64,000 nucleotides of DNA from Paenimyroides aestuarii. GTDB taxonomy: Bacteria > Bacteroidota > Bacteroidia > Flavobacteriales > Flavobacteriaceae. The stretch is taken from assembly GCF_024628805.1 (NCBI RefSeq), contig NZ_CP102382.1, positions 372,001 through 436,000 on the forward strand, read 5' to 3'. A model generated the notes under the pieces. The model ran no database searches, was not told where the DNA came from, and was given only the letters and a program-made list of their open reading frames with translations. Positions 1-9,204 of this stretch are shown here, piece by piece (the stretch's first letter is position 1; every line of letters begins with the position of its first letter). The position numbers were made by a program, and so were the translations under genes.

Positions 1-1227
1 ATCTGTGTTGATCAACAACAATATCGGCAATAAGAAGTTTAATGCGAGCATTGCAAAGAACGGCAAGTTGTATTCTTCAATTCTGAATATGAAATACGTT
101 ACCTCTTCTGGAATGTTTGCATACCACATTAACATAAACTGAGAGAACCATAAGTATGTCCAGAAGATTGATAAACCGAACATGAACTTAGCCAAATCGT
201 GAATATGTGATGTGTTTACGTATTCTAATAATCCTTTATTTTTTAGGTATAATGTTGACAATGCAATGATAGTGATACCTGTTACGAAGAACGATGCAAA
301 TACATACCATCCAAACAATGTAGAGTACCAGTGCGTATCGATTGACATGATCCAGTCCCAAGACATGATTGATTCTGTGATGATGAAGAATACTAAGTAT
401 CCTGCTGCCAATTTAAAGTTCTTTTTATAATAAGTTAAATCGCCTGATTCGTCTAATGCTAATGAATTTCTGCGTGATAACATTCTGAAGATATTCCAAC
501 CAGCTAAGAAAATAACGGCGCGGATTAAAAAGAATGGTATATTCAAGAAACCTGTTTTTCCTTGTATGATTGGATCAGCTGCTACTGTAGCCTCATCCAT
601 CCATATAAATAGGTGGTTCATGTGAGTAGCACTTGCCAATAGCAATAAGAAAAACAATACAGAACCTGGTAATAAATAAGCCGATAAACCTTCCATTACA
701 CGGAACAATACTGGTGACCAACCTGCAGAGGCTGCATATTGAATCTGGTTAAAGGTAAAAATACCCAATGCTATTAACATAAAGAAGATACATCCTACAT
801 AAACCGCAGCCCAAGGCTTGTTTTGTAATTGGTGCAATACGTGTTCTAAATGTTTTGTGTGTTCTGCGTGTGCGTCATGTGCATCTGCTTTTGCTGCGTG
901 TGCATCGTGTGTTGGTGCTACTTCAGCGTGTGCCGCTTCTGTTGCAGTAGAATCGGTAGCGTGTGTGGTGCTATCGGTTGTTGCAGCAGTTGCGGTTGTT
1001 TCATGCGCATCATGGCTTGCAGTTGTTGCATGTGCTGTGTGTGTGTCATGTGACGGTGCTGCATGTGCATCGTGCGAACCATGACCTCCGTGATGTTGCT
1101 CGCTTAAAATTTTCTCAACCTCCCCGATTGTTTTTGGCGTTGTAAGAAATCCGTAAACGATTCCAACAATACCCAAAGCCATTAGAATGATAGAAAAGGT
1201 TTTTAATTTGCCTGAAAATGTGTACAT
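1..1227 (-). CDS. actF: Alternative complex III subunit ActF (quinol:cytochrome c oxidoreductase membrane subunit), partial
   Basis: The gene starts at 1227 and its 3' end lies beyond the left edge; about 409 codons are visible. ActF is one of the two smaller polytopic quinol-side subunits of alternative complex III, which replaces cytochrome bc1 in Bacteroidota. The N-terminus (MYTFSGKLKTFSIILMALG) is a membrane helix, followed by a His/Ala/Thr/Asp-rich stretch (about residues 44-129) and then several hydrophobic helices with ActF-like segments such as WMDEATVAADPIIQGK and SWDWIMSIDTHWYST. It is the last visible gene of the actABCDEF operon, 27 bp after actE. The His-rich insert is unusually long by eye. 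Assignment rests on gene order and these segments. Confidence 0.9.
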   Translation of the reverse strand, partial: MYTFSGKLKTFSIILMALGIVGIVYGFLTTPKTIGEVEKILSEQHHGGHGSHDAHAAPSHDTHTAHATTASHDAHETTATAATTDSTTHATDSTATEAAHAEVAPTHDAHAAKADAHDAHAEHTKHLEHVLHQLQNKPWAAVYVGCIFFMLIALGIFTFNQIQYAASAGWSPVLFRVMEGLSAYLLPGSVLFFLLLLASATHMNHLFIWMDEATVAADPIIQGKTGFLNIPFFLIRAVIFLAGWNIFRMLSRRNSLALDESGDLTYYKKNFKLAAGYLVFFIITESIMSWDWIMSIDTHWYSTLFGWYVFASFFVTGITIIALSTLYLKNKGLLEYVNTSHIHDLAKFMFGLSIFWTYLWFSQFMLMWYANIPEEVTYFIFRIEEYNLPFFAMLALNFLLPILLLINTD

Positions 1228-1254
1228 ATCTAAACTTTCAAATAAGTTTTACAA

Positions 1255-1803
1255 TTATAATTCCGATTTCAATTTTAACACATAAGCACTAACCAACCAT
1301 CTTTCGTGTTGTGTTAATTGGTTTTTATGTGATCCCATTGAGTTTAATCCGTAAGTTACTACGTGGTAAACACCACCTTCTGTTAACTCACGCTCAGCAT
1401 AACTTGGTACTCCCAGGAATTTTTCTCTTTTAACTAAATTACCTTTTCCGTCTCCTGCATCACCGTGGCATATTGCACAATAAATTGTGAATAACTGTTT
1501 TGCTTTTTGCATATCGCCTTCGCTGATCGAGTCTAAAGGTGATTTCAAGTTGGCTTTTGCCAAAGCTAAACCTTCGGGTGTGTTTGCATACTCTTCAGGT
1601 GTAAATCCACGAGGAATTGATCCTTCTGCTGGTACTTGCCCTTCTTTTCCGTTTTTAAATGCGTTTGATTCAGAATACGTTTCGTATGCTACAGACTCGT
1701 ACATATTAGGAAATAACTGATAATTTGGTTTTTCCTTATTAAAACAAGATGTAGCTAATGTTGAAACTGCTGCCAACGCAACTATTTTATATAAATTCTT
1801 CAT
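1255..1803 (-). CDS. actE: Alternative complex III monoheme cytochrome c subunit ActE
   Basis: A 182-residue lipoprotein: the signal peptide ends in a lipobox with Cys20 (LATSC), so it should be anchored in the periplasmic leaflet. One class I haem-binding motif, CAICH at residues 109-113, is followed by a Met-containing segment (GLNSMGSHK, Met156) that could supply the axial ligand. ActE passes electrons from the ActA/ActB module toward soluble cytochrome c or the oxidase. It sits between actD (8 bp upstream) and actF, as expected for the operon. No anomalies seen. Confidence 0.92.
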   Translation of the reverse strand: MKNLYKIVALAAVSTLATSCFNKEKPNYQLFPNMYESVAYETYSESNAFKNGKEGQVPAEGSIPRGFTPEEYANTPEGLALAKANLKSPLDSISEGDMQKAKQLFTIYCAICHGDAGDGKGNLVKREKFLGVPSYAERELTEGGVYHVVTYGLNSMGSHKNQLTQHERWLVSAYVLKLKSEL

Positions 1804-1811
1804 TTTTACTA

Positions 1812-2336
1812 CTAATGTTTATCGATTACTTTAACTTCTACTGCACCAGTATTTTTAAAGAATTCAACAGCTTCTTCTTCGCTACCGTGTAGAGCAACTT
1901 CCATTAAGAAATGGTCGTCTGTTGTTCTTACGTCTGGGTTTTCTGCTTTTTTAAATGGCCATAATCTACTTCTAAGGAAGAAGGTAATTACCATTAAATG
2001 GGCTGCGAAGAAAACTGTTAATTCAAACATAATAGGCACAAATGAAGGCATATTTTGAATATAACTAAAACTAGGTTTTCCACCAATATCTTGCGGCCAA
2101 TCTTGTATCATGATATAATTCATCATGTAGGTTGCGAAAGATAAACCACATAAACCATAGATAAATGCACAGATAGCTAAGCGGGTAGGTTTTAATCCCA
2201 TGGCTTTATCTAAACCGTGTACAGGAAAAGGTGTGTAAACCTCTTCGATATGATGATGTGCAGCTCTGGTTGTTTTAACTGCATCCATTAAAACATCATC
2301 ATCATTGTATAATACGTGTAAAACTTTTGTACTCAT
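1812..2336 (-). CDS. actD: Alternative complex III subunit ActD (DUF3341)
   Basis: A 174-residue protein of the DUF3341/ActD family. An N-terminal soluble part (about 1-55, with the VLYNDDDVLMDAV start typical of the family) precedes two hydrophobic helices (about 56-80 and 95-120) and a soluble tail. It stabilises the ActC/ActF membrane core in known ACIII structures. It starts 6 bp after actC ends and stops 8 bp before actE, so it is translated from the same operon message. Confidence 0.92.
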   Translation of the reverse strand: MSTKVLHVLYNDDDVLMDAVKTTRAAHHHIEEVYTPFPVHGLDKAMGLKPTRLAICAFIYGLCGLSFATYMMNYIMIQDWPQDIGGKPSFSYIQNMPSFVPIMFELTVFFAAHLMVITFFLRSRLWPFKKAENPDVRTTDDHFLMEVALHGSEEEAVEFFKNTGAVEVKVIDKH

Positions 2337-2342
2337 AATTTA

Positions 2343-3746
2343 TTAATGATTATGTGAATGGTGTCCGTTCTCTCTATCTCTTTTGTGATTGTCTCCAGAC
2401 GATTTTAAAATGGTTTTAACCTCTGCCTGTGCAATTACAGGGAAACTTCTAGAATATAATAAGAATAATACAAAGAAGAATCCTATGGTTCCGATATAAA
2501 TACCTGCATCTACAAATGTTGGTTGGAACATTGTCCAAGAAGATGGAAGGTAATCACGGTGTAACGATGTTACGATGATCACAAAACGCTCAAACCACAT
2601 ACCAATATTTACTACAATCGATATAATGAACGACCCCATGATTGATGTACGAATTTTCTTGAACCACATTACTTGCGGTGAAATTACGTTGCACGTCATC
2701 ATTAACCAATACGACCACCAGTAAGGACCAGTTGCACGGTTTAAGAAGGCATATTGTTCATACTCAACTCCTGAATACCATGCCACCCACAACTCTGTGA
2801 TATATGCAATACCAACAACCGAACCTGTAATCATTACAATAATGTTCATTAATTCGATATGTTGAATGGTAATATATTCTTCTAAGCTCACCACTTTTCG
2901 CATAATGATTAACAAGGTATTAACCATGGCAAATCCAGAGAAAATTGCACCCGCAACGAAATACGGTGGTAAAATGGTGGTGTGCCAACCTGGGATAACC
3001 GACGTAGCAAAGTCAAAAGATACAATGGTGTGTACCGAAAGTACCAATGGTGTTGCTAAACCTGCTAATACTAATGAAACTTCTTCAAAACGTTGCCAGT
3101 CTTTTGCACGACCAGACCATCCGAATGATAAAGTTGAATAAATTCTTTTTGCAAATGGTGTTACGGCTCTATCGCGTAACATAGCGAAGTCTGGCAATAA
3201 ACCTGTCCACCAGAAAACCAATGATACAGATAAATAAGTAGAAATCGCAAATACGTCCCATAATAGCGGCGAGTTAAAGTTTACCCATAACGAACCGAAT
3301 TGGTTGGGCATTGGCAATACCCAGTATGCCAACCATGGACGCCCCATGTGGATAATTGGGAATAAACCTGCTTGAACAACCGAGAAAATCGTCATTGCTT
3401 CTGCAGAACGGTTAATCGCCATTCTCCATTTTTGACGGAATAATAATAATACAGCCGAGATCAACGTACCGGCGTGACCAATACCTACCCACCATACAAA
3501 GTTGGTGATATCCCAAGCCCATCCTACGGTTTTATTTAATCCCCATGTACCAATACCTGTACTAATTGTATAAACCATACAACCAGCTCCCCAAAGGAAT
3601 GCTATTAAAGCAATTGTGAAAACAGTCCACCATTGTTTATTGGCACGCCCCTCAACAGGTCTAGCAACATCTACCGTTACATCGTGATAAGTTTTATCAC
3701 CAATAACTAAAGGTTTTCTAATGGGTGCTTCGTAATGTGACGACAT
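2343..3746 (-). CDS. actC: Alternative complex III subunit ActC (NrfD/PsrC-like quinol-binding membrane protein)
   Basis: A 467-residue polytopic membrane protein with about ten hydrophobic helices, of the NrfD/PsrC family. This is the main quinol-oxidising and possibly proton-translocating subunit. Family-like segments include GHAGTLISAVLLLFRQKWR and WNPIIHMGRPWLAYW-type sequence around helix 3-4. The C-terminus is short, charged and His-rich (NHKRDRENGHHSHNH). It lies 35 bp downstream of actB and 6 bp upstream of actD, in the canonical order. Confidence 0.93.
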   Translation of the reverse strand: MSSHYEAPIRKPLVIGDKTYHDVTVDVARPVEGRANKQWWTVFTIALIAFLWGAGCMVYTISTGIGTWGLNKTVGWAWDITNFVWWVGIGHAGTLISAVLLLFRQKWRMAINRSAEAMTIFSVVQAGLFPIIHMGRPWLAYWVLPMPNQFGSLWVNFNSPLLWDVFAISTYLSVSLVFWWTGLLPDFAMLRDRAVTPFAKRIYSTLSFGWSGRAKDWQRFEEVSLVLAGLATPLVLSVHTIVSFDFATSVIPGWHTTILPPYFVAGAIFSGFAMVNTLLIIMRKVVSLEEYITIQHIELMNIIVMITGSVVGIAYITELWVAWYSGVEYEQYAFLNRATGPYWWSYWLMMTCNVISPQVMWFKKIRTSIMGSFIISIVVNIGMWFERFVIIVTSLHRDYLPSSWTMFQPTFVDAGIYIGTIGFFFVLFLLYSRSFPVIAQAEVKTILKSSGDNHKRDRENGHHSHNH

Positions 3747-3781
3747 AATCCTTTATTATAATGTTTCTAATTAATACTAAC

Positions 3782-6700
3782 TTATACGTTTCTAACTTTT
3801 ACGTGGTAGAACACATTTGGTTTGGTTCCGATATGCTCTAACAAATGATATCTTCTTTCATCTTCATATAATTGGGCAACTTCAGACTCTTTATTGTTTA
3901 AATCACCAAATTTCATCGATCCAGAAGTACAAGCCGCCGAACAAGCCACTTCAAATTCTCCAGCTTCTACAGCACGTCCTTCGCGTTTTGCTTTTAAGAT
4001 GGTTGCTTGTGTCATTTGAATACACATTGAACATTTTTCCATTACCCCACGTGAACGCACATTTACATCTGGGTTTAACACCATACGTCCTAAATCATCG
4101 TTCATGTGATAATCGAACGCATTGTTTTGGTTGTATAAGAACCAGTTGAAACGACGTACTTTGTACGGACAGTTGTTTGCACAGTAACGCGTACCCACAC
4201 AACGGTTGTATGCCATATGGTTTTGTCCTTGACGACCGTGTGATGTTGCCGCTACCGGACAAACTGTTTCACAAGGTGCATGGTTACAGTGCTGACACAT
4301 TACTGGTTGAAAAACTACCTGCGGATTATCTGCTGGGTGTTCTAATCCACCAAATGTTTCAATACTATTCATTAAACCATGTGCACTGTTTTTTGTATCA
4401 ACATCTTGTGCAAATGTATCTTCAGAAGAATAATATCTATCAATACGCAACCAGTGCATATCGCGAGAACGTCTTACTTCTGATTTTCCAACAACTGGCA
4501 CATTGTTTTCCGCATGACATGCAATAACACATGCGCCACATCCTGTACAAGAGTTCAAATCGATTGATAAATTGAAATGATGCCCAACAGAACGGTCAAA
4601 AGATTCCCAAATATCAACAGTTGATGCTTCAACCGATTGGTGGTCTAAAGATACATGTGGTTTCACATTCCACTCTTTTACATCTTTTGTATTAAAGATT
4701 TCTAAGGTAGTGTCTTTAACAATATCACCACGTCCCATCAACGTTCTTTGTAACTGCACACAAGCAAATTCATGATCGCCTGTAGCCTTTTCAATAGAAA
4801 CAATTTGTGTATTATTAAAATCTTTGTATAGTTTGTAAGCGTTAACACCTACTTGCATTTCTTCTTTTAAAGCAGATTTACGTCCGTAACCAAACGCTAA
4901 ACCTACAGTTCCTTTTGCCTGACCTGGTTGGATAAATGCTGGAACGTTTTCTAAAACAGCATCGCCTACTTTTAAAGTAACATAAGAGCCGTTTAATCCT
5001 CCGTTTGCAACATTATAATTTTCTATTCCCCAAGCTTCTGCATCGGCTTTTGATACGGTTAAATAGTTATCCCAAGACACGCGTGTGATTGGATCCGGGA
5101 ACTCTTGCAACCATGGATTGTTTGCTTGCTGTCCGTCTCCCATTCCTGTTTTAGAATACAATACCAATTCCACACCAGCAGTCTTCTTAGTAGCAGCCAA
5201 AGCAGATGCAGCCCCACCAAAATCAGCAGATGCGCTTACCGAACCTGTAACTTCAGTTGCAGAAAAACCATCGTGAACAATTTGATTCCACGTTTTTCCG
5301 TTGGTTAAACTTGCGCTTGATGCTTTTAAATAATCATAGTATGATTCTGTTTTGCCTAACCAAGATAATAAACCTTCTTGGAATTGTTTGGTATTAAATA
5401 GCGGACGAATGGTTGGTTGAGTAATGGAATAATGACCTTTACGCATTTGAACATCGCCCCATGATTCTAAATAATGTGGTGCAGCAGCAGCTATTGTTGT
5501 TAACGATGCGGTTTCGTCTTCACGCAATGTGAACGATGCAGAAAGTTTTACTTTTTTCAAACCTTCAGCAAAGGCAGCACCATTGAATAATGAATAAACA
5601 GGGTTTACGCCACTCATAATTAAAGTGTGTACCGCACCTGCATTCATATCTTGTACTAACTGTGCTACTTCTTTATTGTTACCACCGCGGATGTATTTAG
5701 GTTGCGCTGGGTTAAATGCTGCTGAATTCAATGCTTGGTTGATTGCAAACACTAATAATTGTGCGTTTACATCATCTAAACCTGAAACCAATACACCAGC
5801 ACTACCTGCGGCTTTTAATTGTTGAGCTGCTTTTGTAACTTCTGCATCGGCAGCAGTATTTGCAACTGAAACAGCGTTACCAGTAACAATGTTGTATATT
5901 TTAACTAAAGCTAATTTTTGTTCTGCAACTGTTAACGGAATTCGTTTGTCTGCATTTGCACCCGCCAAAGACATATTTGCTTCGATCTGGATGTGTTTAG
6001 ACATTTTTCCGTTTTTAGGAACGCGGCCTTTTGCATATTCGCTATCGTATCCGCCACCTTGCCAATCTCCTAAGAAATCTGCGCCAACAGAAACAATTAC
6101 ATCTGCTTTTCCAAAATTGTAATCAGCCAATGCACGTTCGCCATAAGCTTGTTGGTATGCATCTAAAGCAGCGTCAGATCCTACCGCATCATGCACAATA
6201 TGCTTTGCTGTTGGATAAGCAGCTTTAAATTCTGCGATTAATTTATCGGTAGAAGGCGAAGCCATTGTATTTGTTAACAAAACAATCTGACCTGTTGCAC
6301 TTGCTAAGCTTGCTTTTATTTTTTGATCAACCTCTGACCATGAAGCTTCTTTATCTTCAATTTTGGGTTGCTTTAAGCGTAAACTATCATATAAAGACAA
6401 TACAGAAGCATGTACACGTGCGTTTGCACCTGTTAATGCGTTCTCCATAAAGTTGTTCTCTACCTTAATAGGACGACCTTCACGTGTTTTAATCAACACG
6501 TTAACGAAATCAAAACCATCAGCCACTGTAGTTGCATAGTAATCTGCAATTCCAGGAATAATTTCTTCTGGTTGGAATACATAAGGAATCGACTTTTTCA
6601 CTGGTCCTTCACAAGCTGCTAAAGAAGCTGCAGCTGTAGAAAACCCAACATATTTCAAAAAGTCTCTACGAGATGTTGATGAAGAAGACAATGTATTTTT

Positions 6701-6823
6701 GTCACCAAGAAAATCCTCTGTTGGAATTTCTTCAACAAACTCATTGTTTCTTAGCGTCTCAACAATAGAACTGTTCTCGTTAAGCTCCTCAACACTTTTC
6801 CAGTATTTTTTGTTTGATGCCAT
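3782..6823 (-). CDS. actB: Alternative complex III iron-sulfur/molybdopterin-like subunit ActB
   Basis: A 1013-residue fusion: a molybdopterin-oxidoreductase-like N-terminal part without recognisable cofactor ligands, then a ferredoxin-like part from about residue 757. Four Cys clusters are readable: CTGCGACVIAC, CQHCNHAPCETVC, CVGTRYCANNC and the CSMC/CSAAC pair, which fit one [3Fe-4S] and three [4Fe-4S] clusters. An RR motif (TSRRDFLKYVGF, about 51-62) precedes a hydrophobic stretch ending LAAC, so Tat export is likely. It relays electrons from quinol (ActC) to ActA. It follows actA by 29 bp. Confidence 0.94.
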   Translation of the reverse strand: MASNKKYWKSVEELNENSSIVETLRNNEFVEEIPTEDFLGDKNTLSSSSTSRRDFLKYVGFSTAAASLAACEGPVKKSIPYVFQPEEIIPGIADYYATTVADGFDFVNVLIKTREGRPIKVENNFMENALTGANARVHASVLSLYDSLRLKQPKIEDKEASWSEVDQKIKASLASATGQIVLLTNTMASPSTDKLIAEFKAAYPTAKHIVHDAVGSDAALDAYQQAYGERALADYNFGKADVIVSVGADFLGDWQGGGYDSEYAKGRVPKNGKMSKHIQIEANMSLAGANADKRIPLTVAEQKLALVKIYNIVTGNAVSVANTAADAEVTKAAQQLKAAGSAGVLVSGLDDVNAQLLVFAINQALNSAAFNPAQPKYIRGGNNKEVAQLVQDMNAGAVHTLIMSGVNPVYSLFNGAAFAEGLKKVKLSASFTLREDETASLTTIAAAAPHYLESWGDVQMRKGHYSITQPTIRPLFNTKQFQEGLLSWLGKTESYYDYLKASSASLTNGKTWNQIVHDGFSATEVTGSVSASADFGGAASALAATKKTAGVELVLYSKTGMGDGQQANNPWLQEFPDPITRVSWDNYLTVSKADAEAWGIENYNVANGGLNGSYVTLKVGDAVLENVPAFIQPGQAKGTVGLAFGYGRKSALKEEMQVGVNAYKLYKDFNNTQIVSIEKATGDHEFACVQLQRTLMGRGDIVKDTTLEIFNTKDVKEWNVKPHVSLDHQSVEASTVDIWESFDRSVGHHFNLSIDLNSCTGCGACVIACHAENNVPVVGKSEVRRSRDMHWLRIDRYYSSEDTFAQDVDTKNSAHGLMNSIETFGGLEHPADNPQVVFQPVMCQHCNHAPCETVCPVAATSHGRQGQNHMAYNRCVGTRYCANNCPYKVRRFNWFLYNQNNAFDYHMNDDLGRMVLNPDVNVRSRGVMEKCSMCIQMTQATILKAKREGRAVEAGEFEVACSAACTSGSMKFGDLNNKESEVAQLYEDERRYHLLEHIGTKPNVFYHVKVRNV

Positions 6824-6852
6824 TGTATATATATTAGCTTCTTAAATTATTA

Positions 6853-8124
6853 TTAATAGTGACATTTACCACACTCTAAACCACCTAACTGTGCTGCTGT
6901 TAATTTCTCAACACCATATTTCTTAGATAATTCTTCGTGAATCTTAGCGTAGTATTCGTTGTCTTTTACGTTTACTTCTGTTTCACGGTGACAATTCACA
7001 CACCATCCCATTGTTAAAGGTGAATGTTGCTTCATAATCTCCATTGTTTCAACCGGCCCGTGACAAGTTTGACATTCTAAACCTGCAACAGAAACGTGTT
7101 GTGAGTGGTTAAAGTACACAAAGTCAGGTAAATTGTGAATACGAACCCATTTTACTGGTTTTTCTTTACCTGTGTATGATTGCGTTGCAGGATCCCATCC
7201 TACTGCATCGTATATTTTCTTGATTTCTGCGGTATAGAATTCTTTGCTGTAATCAACATAAGTAGAATCAGGACTACCTGTAAACTCAGAAATATTCTTG
7301 TGACAGTTCATACAAACGTTCATTGAAGGAATTCCAGAGTGTTTACTAGACCTTGCAGATGAGTGACAATATTTACAATCGATACCGTTTTCACCAGCAT
7401 GTATTTTGTGCGAGAAGTGAATTGGCTGAATTGGCTCATAGTTTTGATCAACTCCAATTTGCATCATATAACCAAATGCAAAATACGCACCTGCTAACAT
7501 CAACACAATTACAGAAGTGATTACTAAGAACTGATTTTTAACGAATGCTTTCCAAATTGGCAACGATTTTGTTTCGTTTGCAGTCAGCAAGTTGTTTTTA
7601 TCAGCAACCTTGTTCAACACTCGTCTTACCAAGATAAGCATTACTACCAACATTGCAAGCACAACAACCAACGCCCCTAAAACAATCATTTCAGAAACAC
7701 CACCTCCGCTAGCTGCTGCACCACTTTCTGGTGTTTTTGCAACGGTTGGTTCTGGTTTTGGCTCTGATGTATAAGCAAGGATATTATCGATATCTTCATC
7801 AGATAAATTCGGAAACGAGTTCATTGGAACTTTATTCCATTCGTTAAATAATTTAACAGCATCAGCATCACCAGATTTGATTAAACCTGAACTGTTTTTA
7901 ATCCATTTATGCAACCAATCTGAAGATCGACGCTCCGCCACACCTCTTAAGGCAGGTCCGGTAGAATTAGCATCAAGCTTATGACAAGCTGCACAATTTG
8001 CATTAAATAACTCTTTACCTTTTGCTGCATCTTGCGCAAAAGACCCTGTAGAAAATGTTAACACAAATGTTAAACACAAGAAAAGAATCCTTGAAAACGA
8101 AGTATGGCTACCCACTTTTTTCAT
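6853..8124 (-). CDS. actA: Alternative complex III multihaem cytochrome c subunit ActA
   Basis: About 423 residues. I chose the ATG at 8124 (MKKVGSHTS..., followed by a signal peptide ending SFAQ) over an upstream in-frame ATG at 8145. After the signal peptide comes a cytochrome-c-like domain with CAACH, then a Gly/Ala/Pro-rich linker with a membrane helix, a second helix (VITSVIVLMLAGAYFAFGY), and a pentahaem domain with CKYCH, CMNCH, CQTCH, CVNCH and CGKCH near the C-terminus. That makes six CXXCH motifs, one more than a plain pentahaem ActA. It is the first gene of the act operon. Confidence 0.92.
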   Translation of the reverse strand: MKKVGSHTSFSRILFLCLTFVLTFSTGSFAQDAAKGKELFNANCAACHKLDANSTGPALRGVAERRSSDWLHKWIKNSSGLIKSGDADAVKLFNEWNKVPMNSFPNLSDEDIDNILAYTSEPKPEPTVAKTPESGAAASGGGVSEMIVLGALVVVLAMLVVMLILVRRVLNKVADKNNLLTANETKSLPIWKAFVKNQFLVITSVIVLMLAGAYFAFGYMMQIGVDQNYEPIQPIHFSHKIHAGENGIDCKYCHSSARSSKHSGIPSMNVCMNCHKNISEFTGSPDSTYVDYSKEFYTAEIKKIYDAVGWDPATQSYTGKEKPVKWVRIHNLPDFVYFNHSQHVSVAGLECQTCHGPVETMEIMKQHSPLTMGWCVNCHRETEVNVKDNEYYAKIHEELSKKYGVEKLTAAQLGGLECGKCHY

Positions 8125-8213
8125 AGTTAAAAAAATGATTATCAACTAATTTTGGTATGTATTTTTCTATGTTTTACACACAGAACACACGATACCCTAT
8201 TTATAAACTCCGA

Positions 8214-8221
8214 CAAAAATA
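8214..8221 (-). promoter_or_regulatory. Possible -7 element for the act operon
   Basis: TATTTTTG on the minus strand fits the Bacteroidota TAnnTTTG -7 consensus and lies about 90 bp upstream of the chosen actA start. No good TTG -33 element is seen at normal spacing, so this is tentative. Confidence 0.35.
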
Positions 8222-8318
8222 CAACATAAGACGCAGTAAATAAAGCCTAATAAATACCAAAACTTAATTTATAATAATTCTAAATAAAAACTTAAAGCAT
8301 GGTTTAGCGATAATTTTT

Positions 8319-8326
8319 TAATTTTG
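8319..8326 (+). promoter_or_regulatory. -7 element for the SPOR-domain gene
   Basis: TAATTTTG matches TAnnTTTG and ends 18 bp before the ATG at 8345, giving a short leader of about 12 nt. It also argues against the in-frame TTG at 8324 as the start, since that codon overlaps the promoter. Confidence 0.5.
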
Positions 8327-8344
8327 TTCAAAAATTTACTCATT

Positions 8345-8734
8345 ATGAAGAATTTAAGAACTTATAAGGTTTTTATTATATTTATTTTAACATTTCTGTT
8401 TCATCAAAAATCGGTTGCACAAATTAATGTAATTGAAAACAGTGAACAAAAAACCATTGATTTACTTTTGGAGCGAAAAATGAGTCAAAACAATCAGTTT
8501 TCGTTGTACACCAATTATTCTGTACAATTAAAAAATGGTTTAAAAGAAGAAGCAGAGGCTGTTTATAAGGAATTCACCACCGAATATCCGCAAATTGATG
8601 CTACTATTATTTTTGCCAATCCAAAGTTTAAAGTGGTTGTTGGTAATTTTAAAAATAAAATTGAAGCAGAAAACCTATTAAAGAAAATCAATTACAAATA
8701 TCCCGATGCATTTGTAGTAAAATTAAAGCATTAA
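8345..8734 (+). CDS. Secreted SPOR-domain protein
   Basis: A 129-residue protein with a signal peptide (MKNLRTYKVFIIFILTFLF, cleavage near SVAQ). The C-terminal 70 residues (YSVQLKNGLKEEAEAVYKEF ... KVVVGNFKNKIEAENLLKKI) have the shape of a SPOR repeat, a periplasmic domain that binds denuded septal peptidoglycan glycan strands. It is transcribed divergently from actA and ends at a hairpin terminator. The start was set at 8345 because the signal peptide begins there and a -7 element lies just upstream. Role beyond peptidoglycan binding is not evident. Confidence 0.7.
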   Translation: MKNLRTYKVFIIFILTFLFHQKSVAQINVIENSEQKTIDLLLERKMSQNNQFSLYTNYSVQLKNGLKEEAEAVYKEFTTEYPQIDATIIFANPKFKVVVGNFKNKIEAENLLKKINYKYPDAFVVKLKH

Positions 8735-8737
8735 AAA

Positions 8738-8767
8738 AACAGCACTTTTTGGGTGCTGTTTTTTTTA
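8738..8767. terminator. Bidirectional hairpin terminator
   Basis: AACAGCAC (8738-8745) pairs with GTGCTGTT (8753-8760), flanked by an A-run on the left and a T-run on the right. It serves the plus-strand SPOR gene and the convergent minus-strand gene ending at 8785. Confidence 0.85.
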
Positions 8768-8784
8768 TACATCAAACGATTTCA

Positions 8785-9204
8785 TCAATTCTCAGAGAAA
8801 ACCGTTTTGGGCGCTTTTTGGGTGCTTACATCCATCACCGGAACCAATCCTTCTGAAGGCATGTAAATAATTTGCGGTAAATCGCCTTTATCTGCCAGTT
8901 TTTCTAATGTTCTAATAAACAAATACTGGTTGTAGGTGCTGTTGAGCGTGCCGTTTTCCAACTTCATTGCTTCTGCCATTCCTTTTGCGCGTTCAATTTC
9001 GGCTTGTGCATTCAGTTTTTCGGCTTCTAAACGGGCTTTGGCTTCTTCGATTAAAATTTTTCGGTTTTGTTCTGCTTTTGCCATTTCGGCTTTTCCAGCC
9101 ATTTCTTGTTGCCATACATTATACACCGGCAACCCAACCATTAAAGCCAAAATTAAAATTCCTATTCCAAGAATAATTGCAACTAATGTTTTTGTACTTT
9201 TCAT
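8785..9204 (-). CDS. Small membrane-anchored coiled-coil protein, resembling the C-terminal part of SPFH/prohibitin proteins
   Basis: 139 residues: an N-terminal membrane helix (about 6-28), an Ala/Glu/Lys-rich helical segment (about 35-85, KAEMAKAEQNRKILIEEAKA) and a tail LIRTLEKLADKGDLPQIIYMPSEG-like. The helical segment and the PQIIYMPSEG tail resemble the part of stomatin/prohibitin proteins after the SPFH domain, but the SPFH domain itself is absent. Its ATG overlaps the stop of the upstream barrel gene (ATGA), so the two are translationally coupled. Function unknown; membrane scaffold is a guess from composition. Confidence 0.5.
   Translation of the reverse strand: MKSTKTLVAIILGIGILILALMVGLPVYNVWQQEMAGKAEMAKAEQNRKILIEEAKARLEAEKLNAQAEIERAKGMAEAMKLENGTLNSTYNQYLFIRTLEKLADKGDLPQIIYMPSEGLVPVMDVSTQKAPKTVFSEN

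Noticed and set aside
818..1145. Plus-strand cysteine/alanine-rich frames (e.g. starting MFCNWCNTCSKCF)
   Set aside because: They are the antisense of the His-rich repeat in actF; low-complexity composition keeps the opposite frames open.
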